Assembly (NCBI RefSeq): GCF_001547525.1
Contig: NZ_CM003769.1
Location: 899,102-963,101, forward strand
Source: Burkholderia anthina
GTDB lineage: Bacteria > Pseudomonadota > Gammaproteobacteria > Burkholderiales > Burkholderiaceae
DNA: 64,000 nucleotides
Reading direction: 5' to 3'
Shown: piece after piece, positions 40,335 through 50,950 of the stretch
Position numbering within the stretch: position 1 is the stretch's first letter
Layout: each line of letters begins with the position of its first letter
Notes under the pieces: model-generated
What the model was told of the DNA's origin: nothing
Seen by the model: the letters and a program-made list of their open reading frames with translations, nothing else
The model's database searches: none
Position numbers and translations under genes: made by a program

Positions 40335-41498
40335 ATGAACCACCCTCACGCAGCGCATCCCATGTCCTCCGCCACCATCGAACGCATCGAAACCCGCCTC
40401 GTCGATCTGCCGACGATCCGCCCGCACAAGCTGTCGGTGGCCACGATGCACGGCCAGACGCTGATGCTCGTGAAAGTGTTCTGCAGCGACGGCGTGACCG
40501 GTATCGGCGAAGGCACGACGATCGCCGGAATGGCCTACGGCCCGGAAAGCCCGGAAGCGATGAAGCTCGCGATCGACGTGTACCTCGCGCCGGCGATCGT
40601 CGGCCGTGACGCGACGCGCGTCCAGGCGCTGATGGCGCATGTCGGCAAGCTCGCGAAGGTCAACCACTTCGCGAAGAGCGCGCTCGAAACCGCGTTGCTC
40701 GACGCGCACGGCAAGCGTCTCGGCGTGCCGGTCAGCGAACTGCTCGGCGGCCGCCGTCGCGACCGCCTGCCGGTTGCATGGACGCTCGCGTCGGGCGATA
40801 CGGCCGCCGACATCGCCGAAGCCGAGCGGATGCTCGATCTGCGCCGCCACAACGTATTCAAGCTGAAGATCGGCGCGAAAGCGCCGGAAACGGACATCCG
40901 CCACGTGGCCGAGATCAAGCAGGCGCTCGGCGAGCGTGCATCGGTGCGCGTCGACGTGAACATGGCATGGAGCGAAACGCAGGCCGCGCGCGCGATCCCG
41001 GCGCTCGCCGATGCGGGCTGTGAGCTGGTCGAGCAGCCTGTGGCGTCGGCCGCGGCGCTCGCGCGCCTGATGCGCCGCTTCCCGGTCGCGCTGATGGCCG
41101 ACGAAATCCTGCAAGGCCCGGACAGCGCATTCGAGATCGCGAAGCATCACGGCGCCGACGTGTTCGCGATCAAGATCGAACAGAGTGGCGGCCTCTTTGC
41201 CGCGCAGCGCGTGGCCGCGATCGCGGACGCGGCCGGCATCGAGCTGTACGGCGGCACGATGCTCGAAGGCGCGTTCGGCACGGTGGCGTCCGCGCACCTG
41301 TTCGCGAGCGTCGCGAACCTGCAGTGGGGCACCGAACTGTTCGGTCCGCTGTTGATCACCGAGGAAATCCTGACGCAACCGCTGGACTACAGCGACTTCG
41401 AACTGACCGTGCCGGACGGCCCCGGTCTCGGCATCGCGCTCGACGAGGACAAGGTCAGGCGCTTCACCCGCGACGGGCTGACGAAAGTCGTGCGGTAA
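40335..41498 (+). CDS. catB: Muconate cycloisomerase
   Basis: 387-aa enolase-superfamily enzyme converting cis,cis-muconate to muconolactone. Catalytic Lys pair K176-x-K178 (FKLKIGAK), metal ligands D207 (RVDVNMAW), E233 (LVEQP), D256 (ADE), and K280 (AIKIEQSGG). Length is slightly above the usual 370-375, because the ATG at 40335 adds nine residues; the ATG at 40362 is an alternative that would leave a 29-nt leader if the promoter above is right. First gene of catB-catA-benABCD. catC, the next pathway step, is not in the window. Confidence 0.93.
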   Translation: MNHPHAAHPMSSATIERIETRLVDLPTIRPHKLSVATMHGQTLMLVKVFCSDGVTGIGEGTTIAGMAYGPESPEAMKLAIDVYLAPAIVGRDATRVQALMAHVGKLAKVNHFAKSALETALLDAHGKRLGVPVSELLGGRRRDRLPVAWTLASGDTAADIAEAERMLDLRRHNVFKLKIGAKAPETDIRHVAEIKQALGERASVRVDVNMAWSETQAARAIPALADAGCELVEQPVASAAALARLMRRFPVALMADEILQGPDSAFEIAKHHGADVFAIKIEQSGGLFAAQRVAAIADAAGIELYGGTMLEGAFGTVASAHLFASVANLQWGTELFGPLLITEEILTQPLDYSDFELTVPDGPGLGIALDEDKVRRFTRDGLTKVVR

Positions 41499-41547
41499 TC
41501 GAGTCAGGCAAAGACCGTCATCCCCCAATACACATGGAGACAGCATC

Positions 41548-42498
41548 ATGAGCGTCAAGGTTTTCGACACGAACGAAGTGCAGGATCTGCTGAAGGCCGC
41601 ATCGAACGCGAGCGGGAGCGGCGGAAACGGCTCGAAGGGCGACGCACGTACGCAGCAGATCGTGCTGCGCCTGCTCGGCGACCTGTTCAAGGCGATCGAC
41701 GATCTCGACATCACGCCGGACGAAGTGTGGGCCGGCGTGAACTACCTGAACAAGCTTGGTCAGGATGGCGAAGCAGCGCTGCTCGCGGCCGGCCTCGGTC
41801 TCGAGAAGTATCTCGACATCCGGATGGACGCCGAGGACGAGGCGGTCGGCCTCGACGGCGGCACGCCGCGCACGATCGAGGGGCCGCTGTACGTGGCGGG
41901 CGCTCCGGTGCGCGACGGCGTCGCGAAGATCGACCTCGACGCGGACGACGGCGCGGGCCCGCTCGTGATCCACGGCACGGTGAAGGATCTCGACGGCAAG
42001 CCGGTGGCCGGCGCGCTGGTCGAATGCTGGCATGCGAATTCGCACGGCTTCTATTCGCACTTCGATCCGACCGGCGCGCAGACCGACTTCAACCTGCGCG
42101 GCGCGGTGAGGACGGGCGCCGACGGCAAATACGAATTCCGCACGCTGATGCCGGTCGGCTACGGCTGCCCGCCGCAGGGCGCGACGCAGCAACTGCTGAA
42201 CCGTCTCGGCCGTCACGGCAACCGTCCCGCGCACGTGCACTTCTTCGTGACGAGCGACGACCACCGCAAGCTCACGACGCAGTTCAACATCGACGGCGAT
42301 CCGCTGATCTGGGACGACTTCGCGTATGCGACGCGCGAGGAATTGATTCCGCCCGTCACGCAGAAGACCGGCGGCACGGCGCTCGGGCTCAAGGCCGACG
42401 CATACCAGGACATCGAATTCGACTTCGTGCTGACGCCGCTCGTACAGGGCAAGGACAACCAGATCGTCGAACGCCTGCGCGCGTCCGCCACGGCATAA
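41548..42498 (+). CDS. catA: Catechol 1,2-dioxygenase
   Basis: 316-aa intradiol dioxygenase cleaving catechol to cis,cis-muconate with non-heme Fe(III). The four ligands are Y169 (GFYSHFD), Y205 (MPVGYGCPP), H229 and H231 (RPAHVHFF). The N-terminal helical dimerisation linker (1-105) is typical, with a Gly/Ser-rich stretch ([10 protein letters not shown], about 22-31) near its start. ATG at 41548, 49 bp after catB, preceded by GGAGACAGCATC. Placed between catB and benA, so the ring-cleavage enzyme is co-transcribed with the catechol producer. Confidence 0.95.
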   Translation: MSVKVFDTNEVQDLLKAASNASGSGGNGSKGDARTQQIVLRLLGDLFKAIDDLDITPDEVWAGVNYLNKLGQDGEAALLAAGLGLEKYLDIRMDAEDEAVGLDGGTPRTIEGPLYVAGAPVRDGVAKIDLDADDGAGPLVIHGTVKDLDGKPVAGALVECWHANSHGFYSHFDPTGAQTDFNLRGAVRTGADGKYEFRTLMPVGYGCPPQGATQQLLNRLGRHGNRPAHVHFFVTSDDHRKLTTQFNIDGDPLIWDDFAYATREELIPPVTQKTGGTALGLKADAYQDIEFDFVLTPLVQGKDNQIVERLRASATA

Positions 42499-42617
42499 CG
42501 CGCCCGACGGCACGGCGGCGCGCGTGCGCCGCCGCTGCCGGCCGGTTCCCCCGAGACTCAACCGATACCGATGCGAGCGTGCTTGCAGGACGCGGCACGC
42601 GCATGGAAGGAGCCATC

Positions 42618-43976
42618 ATGTCCGTCACGATCAACCCTGCGAACGAACTGGATCACCTGCTCGAAACCGCCGTGCAGGATGACAAGGAGGCCGGCATTTT
42701 CCGCTGCCGCCGCGACATCTTCACGAACGCGGCGCTGTACGAGCTCGAGATGAAGCATATCTTCGAGGGCAACTGGGTGTATCTGGCGCACGAAAGCCAG
42801 ATTCCCGACAACAACGATTACTACACGACGTGGATCGGCCGCCAGCCGATCGTCATCACGCGCGACAAGACCGGCGAGCTGCATGCGGTGATCAATGCGT
42901 GTGCGCACAAGGGCGCGATGCTGTGCCGCCGCAAGCACGGCAACAAGGGCAGCTTCACGTGCCCGTTCCACGGCTGGACCTTCTCGAACACCGGCAAGCT
43001 GCTGAAGGTGAAGGACGAGAAGACGACCGAGTATCCGGTGCAGTTCAACACGCACGGCTCGCACGACCTGAAGAAGGTCGCGCGCTTCGCGAACTATCGC
43101 GGCTTCCTGTTCGGCAGCCTCAACGCCGACGTGCTGCCGCTCGAGGACTACCTCGGCGAAGCGCGCGTGATCATCGACCAGATCGTCGATCAGGCGCCGA
43201 ACGGGCTCGAAGTCCTGCGCGGCAACTCGTCCTACATCTACGAAGGCAACTGGAAGATGCAGATGGAGAACGGCTGCGACGGCTATCACGTCAGCACCGT
43301 GCACTGGAACTATGCGGCGACGATGGGCCGCCGCAAGGAAGCGGGCACCAAGGCGGTCGACGCGAACAGCTGGAGCAAGTCGGTCGCGGGCGTGTACGGC
43401 TTGGACCACGGCCACATCCTGCTGTGGACCAAGACGATGAACCCGGAAGTGCGGCCCGTGTACCGGCACCGCGACGAGATCCGTGCGCGCGTCGGCGACG
43501 TGCAGGCCGATTTCATCGTGAACCAGACGCGCAACCTGTGCGTGTATCCGAACGTGTTCCTGATGGATCAGTTCAGCACGCAGATCCGCGTGGTGCGTCC
43601 GCTCGCGGTCGACAAGACCGAAGTCAGCATCTTCTGCTTCGCGCCGAAGGGCGAGAGCGAAGCCGACCGCACGACGCGCATCCGCCAGTACGAGGATTTC
43701 TTCAACGTGACCGGCATGGGCACGGCCGACGATCTCGAGGAGTTCCGCGCGTGCCAGGCCGGCTATGCGGGCATCACGGCGATGTGGAACGACCTGTCGC
43801 GCGGTGCGCCGCTGTGGATCGACGGGCCGGACGAGAACGCGAGGAAGATGGGGCTGAACCCACGCATTTCCGGCGAGCGCAGCGAGGACGAAGGGCTGTT
43901 CGTGTGCCAGCACGAACACTGGGTGCACGTGATGCGCGATGCGCTGAAGAAGGAACGCGGGGAGGTGGCGGCATGA
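42618..43976 (+). CDS. benA: Benzoate 1,2-dioxygenase large (alpha) subunit
   Basis: 452-aa Rieske oxygenase alpha subunit forming the benzoate cis-diol with BenB and BenC. Rieske ligands C95, H97, C115, H118; mononuclear iron D221-neighbouring H224 and H229 (DGYHVSTVH). GGAAGGAG precedes the ATG at 42618. Stop overlaps the benB ATG (ATGA). Length and motifs are standard for BenA. Confidence 0.94.
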   Translation: MSVTINPANELDHLLETAVQDDKEAGIFRCRRDIFTNAALYELEMKHIFEGNWVYLAHESQIPDNNDYYTTWIGRQPIVITRDKTGELHAVINACAHKGAMLCRRKHGNKGSFTCPFHGWTFSNTGKLLKVKDEKTTEYPVQFNTHGSHDLKKVARFANYRGFLFGSLNADVLPLEDYLGEARVIIDQIVDQAPNGLEVLRGNSSYIYEGNWKMQMENGCDGYHVSTVHWNYAATMGRRKEAGTKAVDANSWSKSVAGVYGLDHGHILLWTKTMNPEVRPVYRHRDEIRARVGDVQADFIVNQTRNLCVYPNVFLMDQFSTQIRVVRPLAVDKTEVSIFCFAPKGESEADRTTRIRQYEDFFNVTGMGTADDLEEFRACQAGYAGITAMWNDLSRGAPLWIDGPDENARKMGLNPRISGERSEDEGLFVCQHEHWVHVMRDALKKERGEVAA

Positions 43977-44461
43977 GCTTCGATTACCGGACGATTTGCG
44001 CGACGCTGTATCGCGAGGCGCGTCTGCTCGACGATCGCGAGTGGGACGCATGGCTGACCTGCTACACGGAGGACGTCACGTACTGGATGCCCGCGTGGGA
44101 CGACGACGATCGGCCGACCGACGATCCGCAGCGCCAGATTTCGCTGATGTACTACCCGGATCGCGGCGGGCTCGAGGATCGCGTGTTCCGGATCAAGACC
44201 GAGCGCAGCGGCGCATCGACGCCCGAACCGCGTACCAGCCACAACGTGACGAACGTCGAGGTGCTGGCCGAACGCGACGGCGAGGTCGACGTGCGCTACA
44301 ACTTTCATACGCTGAATCACCGCTACCGCGTGACCGACCACTTCTTCGGCACGGTGTTCGTCACGCTGCGGCAGGCGGGCGACGCGCTGCTGATCTCGCA
44401 CAAGAAGATCGTGCTGAAGAACGACTACATCCGGCAGGTGCTCGACGTCTATCACGTCTGA
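43973..44461 (+). CDS. benB: Benzoate 1,2-dioxygenase small (beta) subunit
   Basis: 162-aa beta subunit of the hexameric oxygenase, of the SnoaL-like fold. Signature segments are [40 protein letters not shown] and the terminal [19 protein letters not shown]. It is structural rather than catalytic. Starts within the benA stop (4-bp overlap) with GGAGGTGGCGGC upstream. Confidence 0.93.
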   Translation: MSFDYRTICATLYREARLLDDREWDAWLTCYTEDVTYWMPAWDDDDRPTDDPQRQISLMYYPDRGGLEDRVFRIKTERSGASTPEPRTSHNVTNVEVLAERDGEVDVRYNFHTLNHRYRVTDHFFGTVFVTLRQAGDALLISHKKIVLKNDYIRQVLDVYHV

Positions 44462-44500
44462 CGCCCGTTGTTTGCCATGAAAGGAAGTGGAGGTGATGCG

Positions 44501-45523
44501 ATGTCCAGCTACAAGATTGCATTGAATTTCGAGGACGGGGTAACCCGCTTCATCGACTGCAAGGCCGGCGAGAAGGTGCTCGATGCGGCTTTCCGCGCGA
44601 AGATCAACCTGCCGATGGATTGTTCCGACGGCGTGTGCGGCACCTGCAAGTGCCGCGCCGAAAGCGGCCGCTACGACCTCGGCGACGACTACATCGACGA
44701 TGCGCTCAGCGAGGACGAAAAGGACGGCGGCCTCGTGCTGACGTGCCAGATGGTGCCGCAAAGCGACTGCGTGATCGCGGTGCCGACGTCGTCGGTCGCG
44801 TGCAGGACCGGGCAGAGCAGCTTCGCCGCGACGGTCACGAAGGTTGAGCAGCACAACGATGCGGCCGTCGTGCTCGAGCTCGATGTCGGCGCGAGCGCAC
44901 CGGCGTTCCTGCCGGGCCAGTACGTGAACATCGGCGTGCCGGGCAGCGGCCAGCATCGTTCGTATTCGTTCTCGTCCGCGCCGGGCGATACGAAGGTCGG
45001 ATTCCTGATCAAGAAGATTCCGGGCGGCGTGATGAGCACGTGGCTCGAATCGGCGAAACCCGGCGACACGCTCGAACTGAACGGGCCGCTCGGCAGCTTC
45101 TACCTGCGCGACGTGCAGCGGCCGCTGCTGTTCCTCGCCGGAGGCACGGGCCTCGCGCCGTTCCTGTCGATGCTCGACGTGCTCGCGCGCAGCGGGTCGC
45201 AGCAGAAGGTGCACCTCGTCTACGGCGTGACGCGCGATCTCGATCTCGTGCTGGTCGACGCGATCGAGGCGGTTGCGGCGAAGCTGCCGAACTTCAGCTT
45301 TGCCACCGTCGTCGCGGACGCCGCGTCGAACCATCCGCGCAAGGGTTGGGTCACGCAGCACATCCCGGCCGACGCGCTGAACGACGGCGACGTCGACGTC
45401 TACCTGTGCGGGCCGCCGCCGATGGTCGATGCGGTGCGCCAGTATTTCGACGAAGCGGGCGTGAAGCCGGCCAGCTTCCACTACGAGAAGTTCACCCCCA
45501 ACGTCACGGCAAAGGCGGCATGA
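44501..45523 (+). CDS. benC: Benzoate 1,2-dioxygenase electron transfer (reductase) component
   Basis: 340-aa reductase passing electrons from NADH to BenA. An N-terminal plant-type [2Fe-2S] ferredoxin domain (C41, C46, C49, C82; CSDGVCGTCKC) is followed by an FAD domain (QHRSYSFSS) and NAD-binding motifs GGTGLAPFLSML and YLCGPPPMVDA. GGAGGTGATGCG directly precedes the ATG at 44501. This is the only Rieske-compatible reductase in the window and could in principle also serve the terpene-cluster oxygenases. Confidence 0.94.
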   Translation: MSSYKIALNFEDGVTRFIDCKAGEKVLDAAFRAKINLPMDCSDGVCGTCKCRAESGRYDLGDDYIDDALSEDEKDGGLVLTCQMVPQSDCVIAVPTSSVACRTGQSSFAATVTKVEQHNDAAVVLELDVGASAPAFLPGQYVNIGVPGSGQHRSYSFSSAPGDTKVGFLIKKIPGGVMSTWLESAKPGDTLELNGPLGSFYLRDVQRPLLFLAGGTGLAPFLSMLDVLARSGSQQKVHLVYGVTRDLDLVLVDAIEAVAAKLPNFSFATVVADAASNHPRKGWVTQHIPADALNDGDVDVYLCGPPPMVDAVRQYFDEAGVKPASFHYEKFTPNVTAKAA

Positions 45524-46296
45524 TCATGCAACGATTCTCCGGCAAGGTCGTCGTCGTCACCGGCGCGGCGCAGGGCATCGGCCGCGGCGTCGCGCTGCGC
45601 GCGGCGGCCGAGGGCGGCAGGGTGCTGTTCGTCGATCGCGCGGATTTCGTCGCCGAGGTGGCGGCCGAAGCGAGGGAGAGCGACACGGCGGGCTGCGTCG
45701 CCGATCTCGAAACGTACGAAGGCGCGCATGCGGCGATTGCGCACGCGGTGCGGACGTTCGGCGGCATCGACATCCTGATCAACGGCGTCGGCGGCGCGAT
45801 TCGCATGCGGCCGTTCGCCGAGTTCGAGCCCGCGCAGATCGACGCGGAAATCCGCCGTTCGCTGATGCCGACGCTCTATACCTGCCATGCCGTGCTGCCG
45901 CACCTGGTCGCGCGTGGCGGCGGCACGATCGTCAACATCTCGTCGAACGCGACGCGCGGGATTCGCCGCGTGCCGTATTCGGCTGCGAAGGGCGGTGTGA
46001 ACGCGCTGACGTCGGCGCTCGCGATGGAGTACGCGGAACACAACATCCGCGTCGTCGCCACCGCGCCGGGCGGCACCAGCGCGCCGCCGCGCCGCGTGCC
46101 GCGCAATGCGGCCGGCGACACCGAGCAGGAACAGGCGTGGATGGGGGAAGCGGTGCGGCAGGTGACCGACTCGACGTACTTCAAGCGCTACGGCACGCTC
46201 GACGAACAGATCGCGCCGATTCTGTTTCTCGCATCGGATGAAGCGAGCTATATCACCGGGACGGTGCTGCCGGTGGCGGGCGGCGATACGGGTTGA
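45520..46296 (+). CDS. benD: cis-1,2-dihydroxycyclohexadiene carboxylate dehydrogenase
   Basis: 258-aa SDR that oxidises and decarboxylates the benzoate cis-diol to catechol using NAD+. GxxxGxG motif TGAAQGIGRG, catalytic YSAAKGG (Tyr and Lys) and Ser in NISSNATRG. The start MIMQRF at 45520 overlaps the benC stop (ATGA); a second ATG at 45526 is possible. Context and the characteristic GTSAPPRRVPRN segment support BenD rather than a generic SDR. Confidence 0.93.
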   Translation: MIMQRFSGKVVVVTGAAQGIGRGVALRAAAEGGRVLFVDRADFVAEVAAEARESDTAGCVADLETYEGAHAAIAHAVRTFGGIDILINGVGGAIRMRPFAEFEPAQIDAEIRRSLMPTLYTCHAVLPHLVARGGGTIVNISSNATRGIRRVPYSAAKGGVNALTSALAMEYAEHNIRVVATAPGGTSAPPRRVPRNAAGDTEQEQAWMGEAVRQVTDSTYFKRYGTLDEQIAPILFLASDEASYITGTVLPVAGGDTG

Positions 46297-46403
46297 GCGG
46301 CACGCGTGCCGCTTCCGGCATGCGCGCCGCGACAGGGCGGGGCGCGCACCGATCCTCACACGAACAATCGGCCGGCGCTGCGAGTCCGGCCACGGAGACA
46401 CTC

Positions 46404-46802
46404 ATGCAACAACGCGAAGCGATCATCCCGGCCGGCATGGAAGCCGTGTACGAAAAAATCGGCTATGCGCCGGCGGTCAAGGTGGGCGATACGTTGTACG
46501 TGTCGGGCCAGATCGGCCGCGACGCGGCGATGCAACTGGTCGAAGGCCGTGAAGCACAGATCGTGCAGGCGTTCGAGAACCTGAAGCGCGTGCTCGAAGC
46601 GGGAGGTGCGTCGCTCGACGACGTCGTGGATCTCACGACCTTCCACACCGACATGCGCGACCTGCCGCTGTTCATGCAGGTGCGCGACCGCTACCTCCGC
46701 GCGCATCCGAAGCCGGCGTGGACGGCGGTCGGCGCGCAGATGCTGGGCGGCGCACCCGGCTATCTCGTCGAGATCAAGGCGGTGGCGGTGTTGCAGCGGT
46801 GA
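46404..46802 (+). CDS. RidA/YjgF-family protein lacking the deaminase arginine
   Basis: 132-aa Rid protein, trimeric in the family. Recognisable by AVKVGDTLYVSGQIGRDA, AFENLKRVLEAGGASLDDVVDLT and the terminal VEIKAVAVL. RidA enzymes that hydrolyse imines need an Arg in the PxRxxV segment; here it reads KPAWTAVGAQML, with Trp at that place, so classical 2-iminoacid deaminase activity is unlikely and it belongs to one of the non-canonical Rid groups. GGAGACACTC precedes the ATG. It follows benD by 107 bp on the same strand, suggesting a role attached to aromatic breakdown. Confidence 0.85.
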   Translation: MQQREAIIPAGMEAVYEKIGYAPAVKVGDTLYVSGQIGRDAAMQLVEGREAQIVQAFENLKRVLEAGGASLDDVVDLTTFHTDMRDLPLFMQVRDRYLRAHPKPAWTAVGAQMLGGAPGYLVEIKAVAVLQR

Positions 46803-46969
46803 GTGTCGGCGTCGCGGCTTGCTTAGCATCGTCTTCGTCCCCGGCGGCCGTCATCGCGAGGCGCCCCGGCGTTCCGGCTGCCGCCCCCAGCCGGTGCGCA
46901 AGCCGGTTCCGATGATGCCGATTTCCATGGCGGGTGCCTCGTCCACGGACGTTTCGTCGGCCGGCCGCG

Positions 46970-47776
46970 TCACGCGAGCCGGAATTTTTTCCGCAGGCTC
47001 GCATCGACCGGGCCGGCCGGCATGAAGCGCCGCAACCTGCGCAGCAGCGACGCCTCGCCGTTGGGCGTACGCCGCATCCGCCACGTGCCGAGCGCCGCGT
47101 CGACGACGGTGGCGGCCACGCCGTCGGGGTGCGGCGCGGCTTTCACGCTGTCGCCGACGGCGCGCGCCGCGAGCGTGCGCTCGCGGTCGTAATCGGCGAT
47201 CGGCGCGCTCGCCTGCGGCGCGTTGACGTCCAGGTTGGTCCGCGTAAACGACGGCTCGACCAGCGTCGCGCGAATGCCGAACTGGCGCAGCTCGTGATCG
47301 AGCGATTCGGTCAAACCTTCCACCGCATGTTTGGACGCCGAATAAAGCCCCATGTACGGCGCCGGCAGAAAGCCGAGCACCGAGCTGACATTGACGATCC
47401 GGCCGCGCCGTTGCGCCCGCATGTGCGGAAGTACCGCGCGGGTCGTGCGCAGGATGCCGAATACATTGGTGTCGAACAACGCCTCGGCTTCGTCCACCGA
47501 CGTTTCCTCCACCGCGCCGATCAGGCTCATGCCCGCATTGTTCACGAGCACGTCGATACGCGCGGCGCGGTCGATGATCGTCCGGATGCCGGATCGAACG
47601 GACGCGTCGTCACGCACGTCCATCTCGATCAGCTCGACGCCGGCGACGGGCGCCGTTCGCGCGATGCTGCGCACGGTGCCGAACACGCGGCAGCCCCGTT
47701 TGGCGAATCGTTCTGCGGCGACGCGCCCGATGCCCGACGACACGCCGGTCACGACGACAACGGTGGAATTCGACAT
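46970..47776 (-). CDS. SDR-family oxidoreductase
   Basis: 268-aa classical SDR with cofactor motif [24 protein letters not shown], catalytic Ser in [10 protein letters not shown] and [10 protein letters not shown]. Function beyond NAD(P)-dependent alcohol/ketone chemistry is unknown. It converges on the ben operon and lies 33 bp downstream of the RND pump gene on the same strand, so it may be the last gene of the efflux operon, where short-chain dehydrogenases often accompany TetR-RND systems. Confidence 0.85.
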   Translation of the reverse strand: MSNSTVVVVTGVSSGIGRVAAERFAKRGCRVFGTVRSIARTAPVAGVELIEMDVRDDASVRSGIRTIIDRAARIDVLVNNAGMSLIGAVEETSVDEAEALFDTNVFGILRTTRAVLPHMRAQRRGRIVNVSSVLGFLPAPYMGLYSASKHAVEGLTESLDHELRQFGIRATLVEPSFTRTNLDVNAPQASAPIADYDRERTLAARAVGDSVKAAPHPDGVAATVVDAALGTWRMRRTPNGEASLLRRLRRFMPAGPVDASLRKKFRLA

Positions 47777-47809
47777 GGCTGTTTCCTTCGATACGGGGAA
47801 TGGGGAATA

Positions 47810-50800
47810 TCAATCGCGCGCATCCAGCGCGGGCTGAAGTGCGGTCGTGGCAGGCGCTGCCGGTTCATGTCCGCCGTGGCGGGCGGCGGCGGAATGACCG
47901 GGCCGGATCCTGAACCAGATCGCATACATCGCCGGCAGGAACATCAGCGTGAGGATCGTCCCGGCGAACGTGCCGCCGATCAGCGTGTACGCGAGCGTGC
48001 CCCAGAACACCGAATGCGTGAGCGGAATGAACGCGAGCACGGCCGCCAGCGCGGTGAGAACCACCGGGCGCGCCCGCTGCACGGTCGCTTCGACGACCGC
48101 GTGGAACGGATCCAGCCCCGCCTGTTCGTTCTGGTGAATCTGGCCGATCAGGATCAGCGTGTTGCGCATCAGGATCCCCGACAGCGCGATGAGGCCCACC
48201 AGCGCATTGATGCCGAACGGCTGCCGGAACAGGATCAGCGTCGGCACCACGCCGATCAGGCCGAGCGGGCTCGTCAGGAACACCATCACCATCGCGGAGA
48301 TCGAGCGCACCTGGAAGATGATGATGATCAGCGTCACCGCCAGCATGATCGGGAACAGCGGCAGCATCGCCTTCGTGGCCTTGCCGGATTCCTCGATCGA
48401 GCCGGCTTCCTCGATTCGATAGCCGCTCGGCAGCGCGGCGACGATCGGCTGAAGCTGCTTCGTGATCGCGGCCGACACGTCCGGCGGCTGCAGGCCGTCG
48501 GCGATGTCGCCGCGCACCGTGAGCGTCGGCACGCGATCGCGCCAGCGCATGATCGGCTCTTCCATGCGCACGTCGACCTTGCCGACCTGCGACAGCGGAA
48601 TGCGCTGCCCGTTCGCGCCGGCGAGCGTGAAGTCGTCGAGCCGCGCCGGGTCGAGCCGTGCATCGCCGCCCGAGCGTGCGACCACCTGCACGGTCCGGAT
48701 ATCCTCGCGCACTTCGGTGACGGGCACCCCGGTCAACAGAAACTGCAACTGCTGCGCGACCGCGCTGGACGTCAACCCGACGGCCTGCAGGCGGTCCTGC
48801 TCCAACGTGAAATGCAGCGCCGGCGCGCGCGTGCCCCAATCGGCATTGACCGTGCGCATCATCGGGCTGCCGGCCATCACGCGCTCGACGTCGGCCGCGA
48901 TGCCGCGCAGCGTGTCCGGATCGGGGCCCGTGACCCGATACGCGACCGGGAACGGCGAATACGGGCCGAACACGAGCTGCGTCACACGCACGCGCGCGTC
49001 GGGCGCGAGGCCGTCGGCGATGGCCCGCCGCAGGCGTGCCTTCAACGCGTCGCGCTCGTCCTGGCTGTCGGTGCGCACGACGATCTTCGCGAACGACGGA
49101 TCGGGCAGCTCCGGCCCCATCGCCAGATAAAAGCGCGGCGCGCCCTGGCCGACGTACGCGGTGACGATCCTCGCTTCCTTCTGCTTCGCGAGCCACGCTT
49201 CGACCTTCGACGTGGCCGCGCTCGTTTGAGAAATCGACGTGCCGTACGGCATCTGCACCTCGACGAGGACCTCGGGGCGATCGGAGATCGGGAAGAACTG
49301 CTTCTTGACGACGGCCATGCCGAGAATGGCGAGTACGAACAGGCCGACGACGGACCCCGCAACCAGCCATTTACGCGCAATCACGCGCGTCAGCACCTGT
49401 CGGAAACGGTTGTAGCGCGGCGTGTCGTAGATCGCATCGTGACCGCCTTCGAACTTCTTGAGGTTCGGCAGCATCTTCACGCCGAGATACGGCGTGAACG
49501 CGACGGCGACGACCCACGATGCGATCAGCGCGATCCCGACGATCCAGAACATGTTGCTCGTGTATTCGCCGGCGGTGGAGCGCGCGAAGCCGTTCGGCAT
49601 GAAGCCGACCGCGGTGACCAGCGTGCCGGCCAGCATCGGCGCGGCCGTATGGCTCCACGCGTAAGCCGACGCGGCCACGCGGTCGTAGCCTTCCTCCATC
49701 TTCACGACCATCATTTCGATCGCGATGATCGCGTCGTCGACGAGCAGACCGAGCGCGAGGATCAGCGAACCGAGCGTGATTCGATCGAAGTTCTTGCCGG
49801 TGGCGGCCATCACGACGAACACCACGGCCAGCGTCAGCGGCACGGCCGCGGCGACGACGAGGCCGACGCGCCAGCCCATGCTGACGAAGCTCACCAGCAT
49901 CACGACGAGCAGCGCGGCGAAGAACTTGACCATGAACTCGTCGACGGCCGAGCTGATGTTCACGGACTGGTCGGTGACCTTGGTCAGACTCATGCCGAGC
50001 GGCAACTCCGCGTTGATCGCGCCGACTTCCCGGTCCAGCGCGCGGCCGAGGTCGAGCCCGTTCCAGCCGTCGCGCATCACGACGCCGAGCAGCAGCGCGG
50101 GTTCGCCGTTGTTGCGGATCATGAAGGTGGACGGGTCTTCGTAGCCGCGCTCGACGGTGGCGATGTCCGACAGTTTCAACGTGCGGCCCTGCGCGACGAT
50201 CGGCGTGTCGCGAATCTTCTGCAGCTTGTCGAACGCGCCGTCCATGCGAATGAAGATCTCCGGCCCGCGCGTCTCGACGGAGCCGGCCGGCGTCAGCGCG
50301 TTCTGGCCATTGAGCGCGGCGAATACGTCCTGCGGGCTCACGCCGAGCGTCGCGAGCCGGTCGTGCGACAACTGCACGTAGATGCGCTCCGCCTGTTCGC
50401 CGATGATGTCGACCTTCTTCACGCCCGGCACATGCAGCAGCCGCTGGCGCTGCGTCTCCGCATCGCGCACCAGCAGGCGCTGCGGTTCGCCCTTGGCCTT
50501 CAGCGCGAACAGCGCGAACGTGACGTCCGCGTATTCGTCGTTGACCATCGGGCCGATCACGCCGGCCGGCAGATCGTTCGCGACGTCGCCGATTTTCTTG
50601 CGCGCCTGATAGAACTGCTCCTGCACCTCGGACGGCGGCGTGCTGTCGAGCAACGTCAGCGTCGTGAACGCGAGGCCGGGGCGCGTGTAGGTTTCAGTGC
50701 GGTCGTACCAGCGCAACGCCTGCATGCGCTTTTCGATCTTTTCGGCCACCTGGTCGTGCATTTCCTGCGCGGTCGCGCCCGGCCATGCGGTGACGATGGT

Positions 50801-50950
50801 CATCACCTTGACGGTGAAGGCCGGGTCTTCCGCGCGCCCCAGCTTGAAGAACGATACGAGCCCCGCGAGCGAAATCAGGCAGATCAGGAACAGCGTGATC
50901 GCGCGCTCGCGCACCGCGAGCGCCGACAGGTTGAAGCGGCGTTCGCTCAC
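47810..50950 (-). CDS. RND efflux transporter, inner-membrane permease
   Basis: 1046-aa proton-driven efflux pump with twelve transmembrane helices and two large periplasmic loops. Seen are the N-terminal helix (ITLFLICLISLAGLVSFFKLG), the helix 4 motif GSLILALGLLVDDAIIAIEMMVVKMEEG with the proton-relay Asp pair, and the second-half helices LIGVVPTLILF and LIALSGILMRNTLILIGQI. Sequence type is close to the AcrB/VexF-like pumps without the classical HAE1 drug-binding signatures. Starts with GTG at 50950, overlapping the adaptor stop (GTGA). Confidence 0.9.
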   Translation of the reverse strand: MSERRFNLSALAVRERAITLFLICLISLAGLVSFFKLGRAEDPAFTVKVMTIVTAWPGATAQEMHDQVAEKIEKRMQALRWYDRTETYTRPGLAFTTLTLLDSTPPSEVQEQFYQARKKIGDVANDLPAGVIGPMVNDEYADVTFALFALKAKGEPQRLLVRDAETQRQRLLHVPGVKKVDIIGEQAERIYVQLSHDRLATLGVSPQDVFAALNGQNALTPAGSVETRGPEIFIRMDGAFDKLQKIRDTPIVAQGRTLKLSDIATVERGYEDPSTFMIRNNGEPALLLGVVMRDGWNGLDLGRALDREVGAINAELPLGMSLTKVTDQSVNISSAVDEFMVKFFAALLVVMLVSFVSMGWRVGLVVAAAVPLTLAVVFVVMAATGKNFDRITLGSLILALGLLVDDAIIAIEMMVVKMEEGYDRVAASAYAWSHTAAPMLAGTLVTAVGFMPNGFARSTAGEYTSNMFWIVGIALIASWVVAVAFTPYLGVKMLPNLKKFEGGHDAIYDTPRYNRFRQVLTRVIARKWLVAGSVVGLFVLAILGMAVVKKQFFPISDRPEVLVEVQMPYGTSISQTSAATSKVEAWLAKQKEARIVTAYVGQGAPRFYLAMGPELPDPSFAKIVVRTDSQDERDALKARLRRAIADGLAPDARVRVTQLVFGPYSPFPVAYRVTGPDPDTLRGIAADVERVMAGSPMMRTVNADWGTRAPALHFTLEQDRLQAVGLTSSAVAQQLQFLLTGVPVTEVREDIRTVQVVARSGGDARLDPARLDDFTLAGANGQRIPLSQVGKVDVRMEEPIMRWRDRVPTLTVRGDIADGLQPPDVSAAITKQLQPIVAALPSGYRIEEAGSIEESGKATKAMLPLFPIMLAVTLIIIIFQVRSISAMVMVFLTSPLGLIGVVPTLILFRQPFGINALVGLIALSGILMRNTLILIGQIHQNEQAGLDPFHAVVEATVQRARPVVLTALAAVLAFIPLTHSVFWGTLAYTLIGGTFAGTILTLMFLPAMYAIWFRIRPGHSAAARHGGHEPAAPATTALQPALDARD

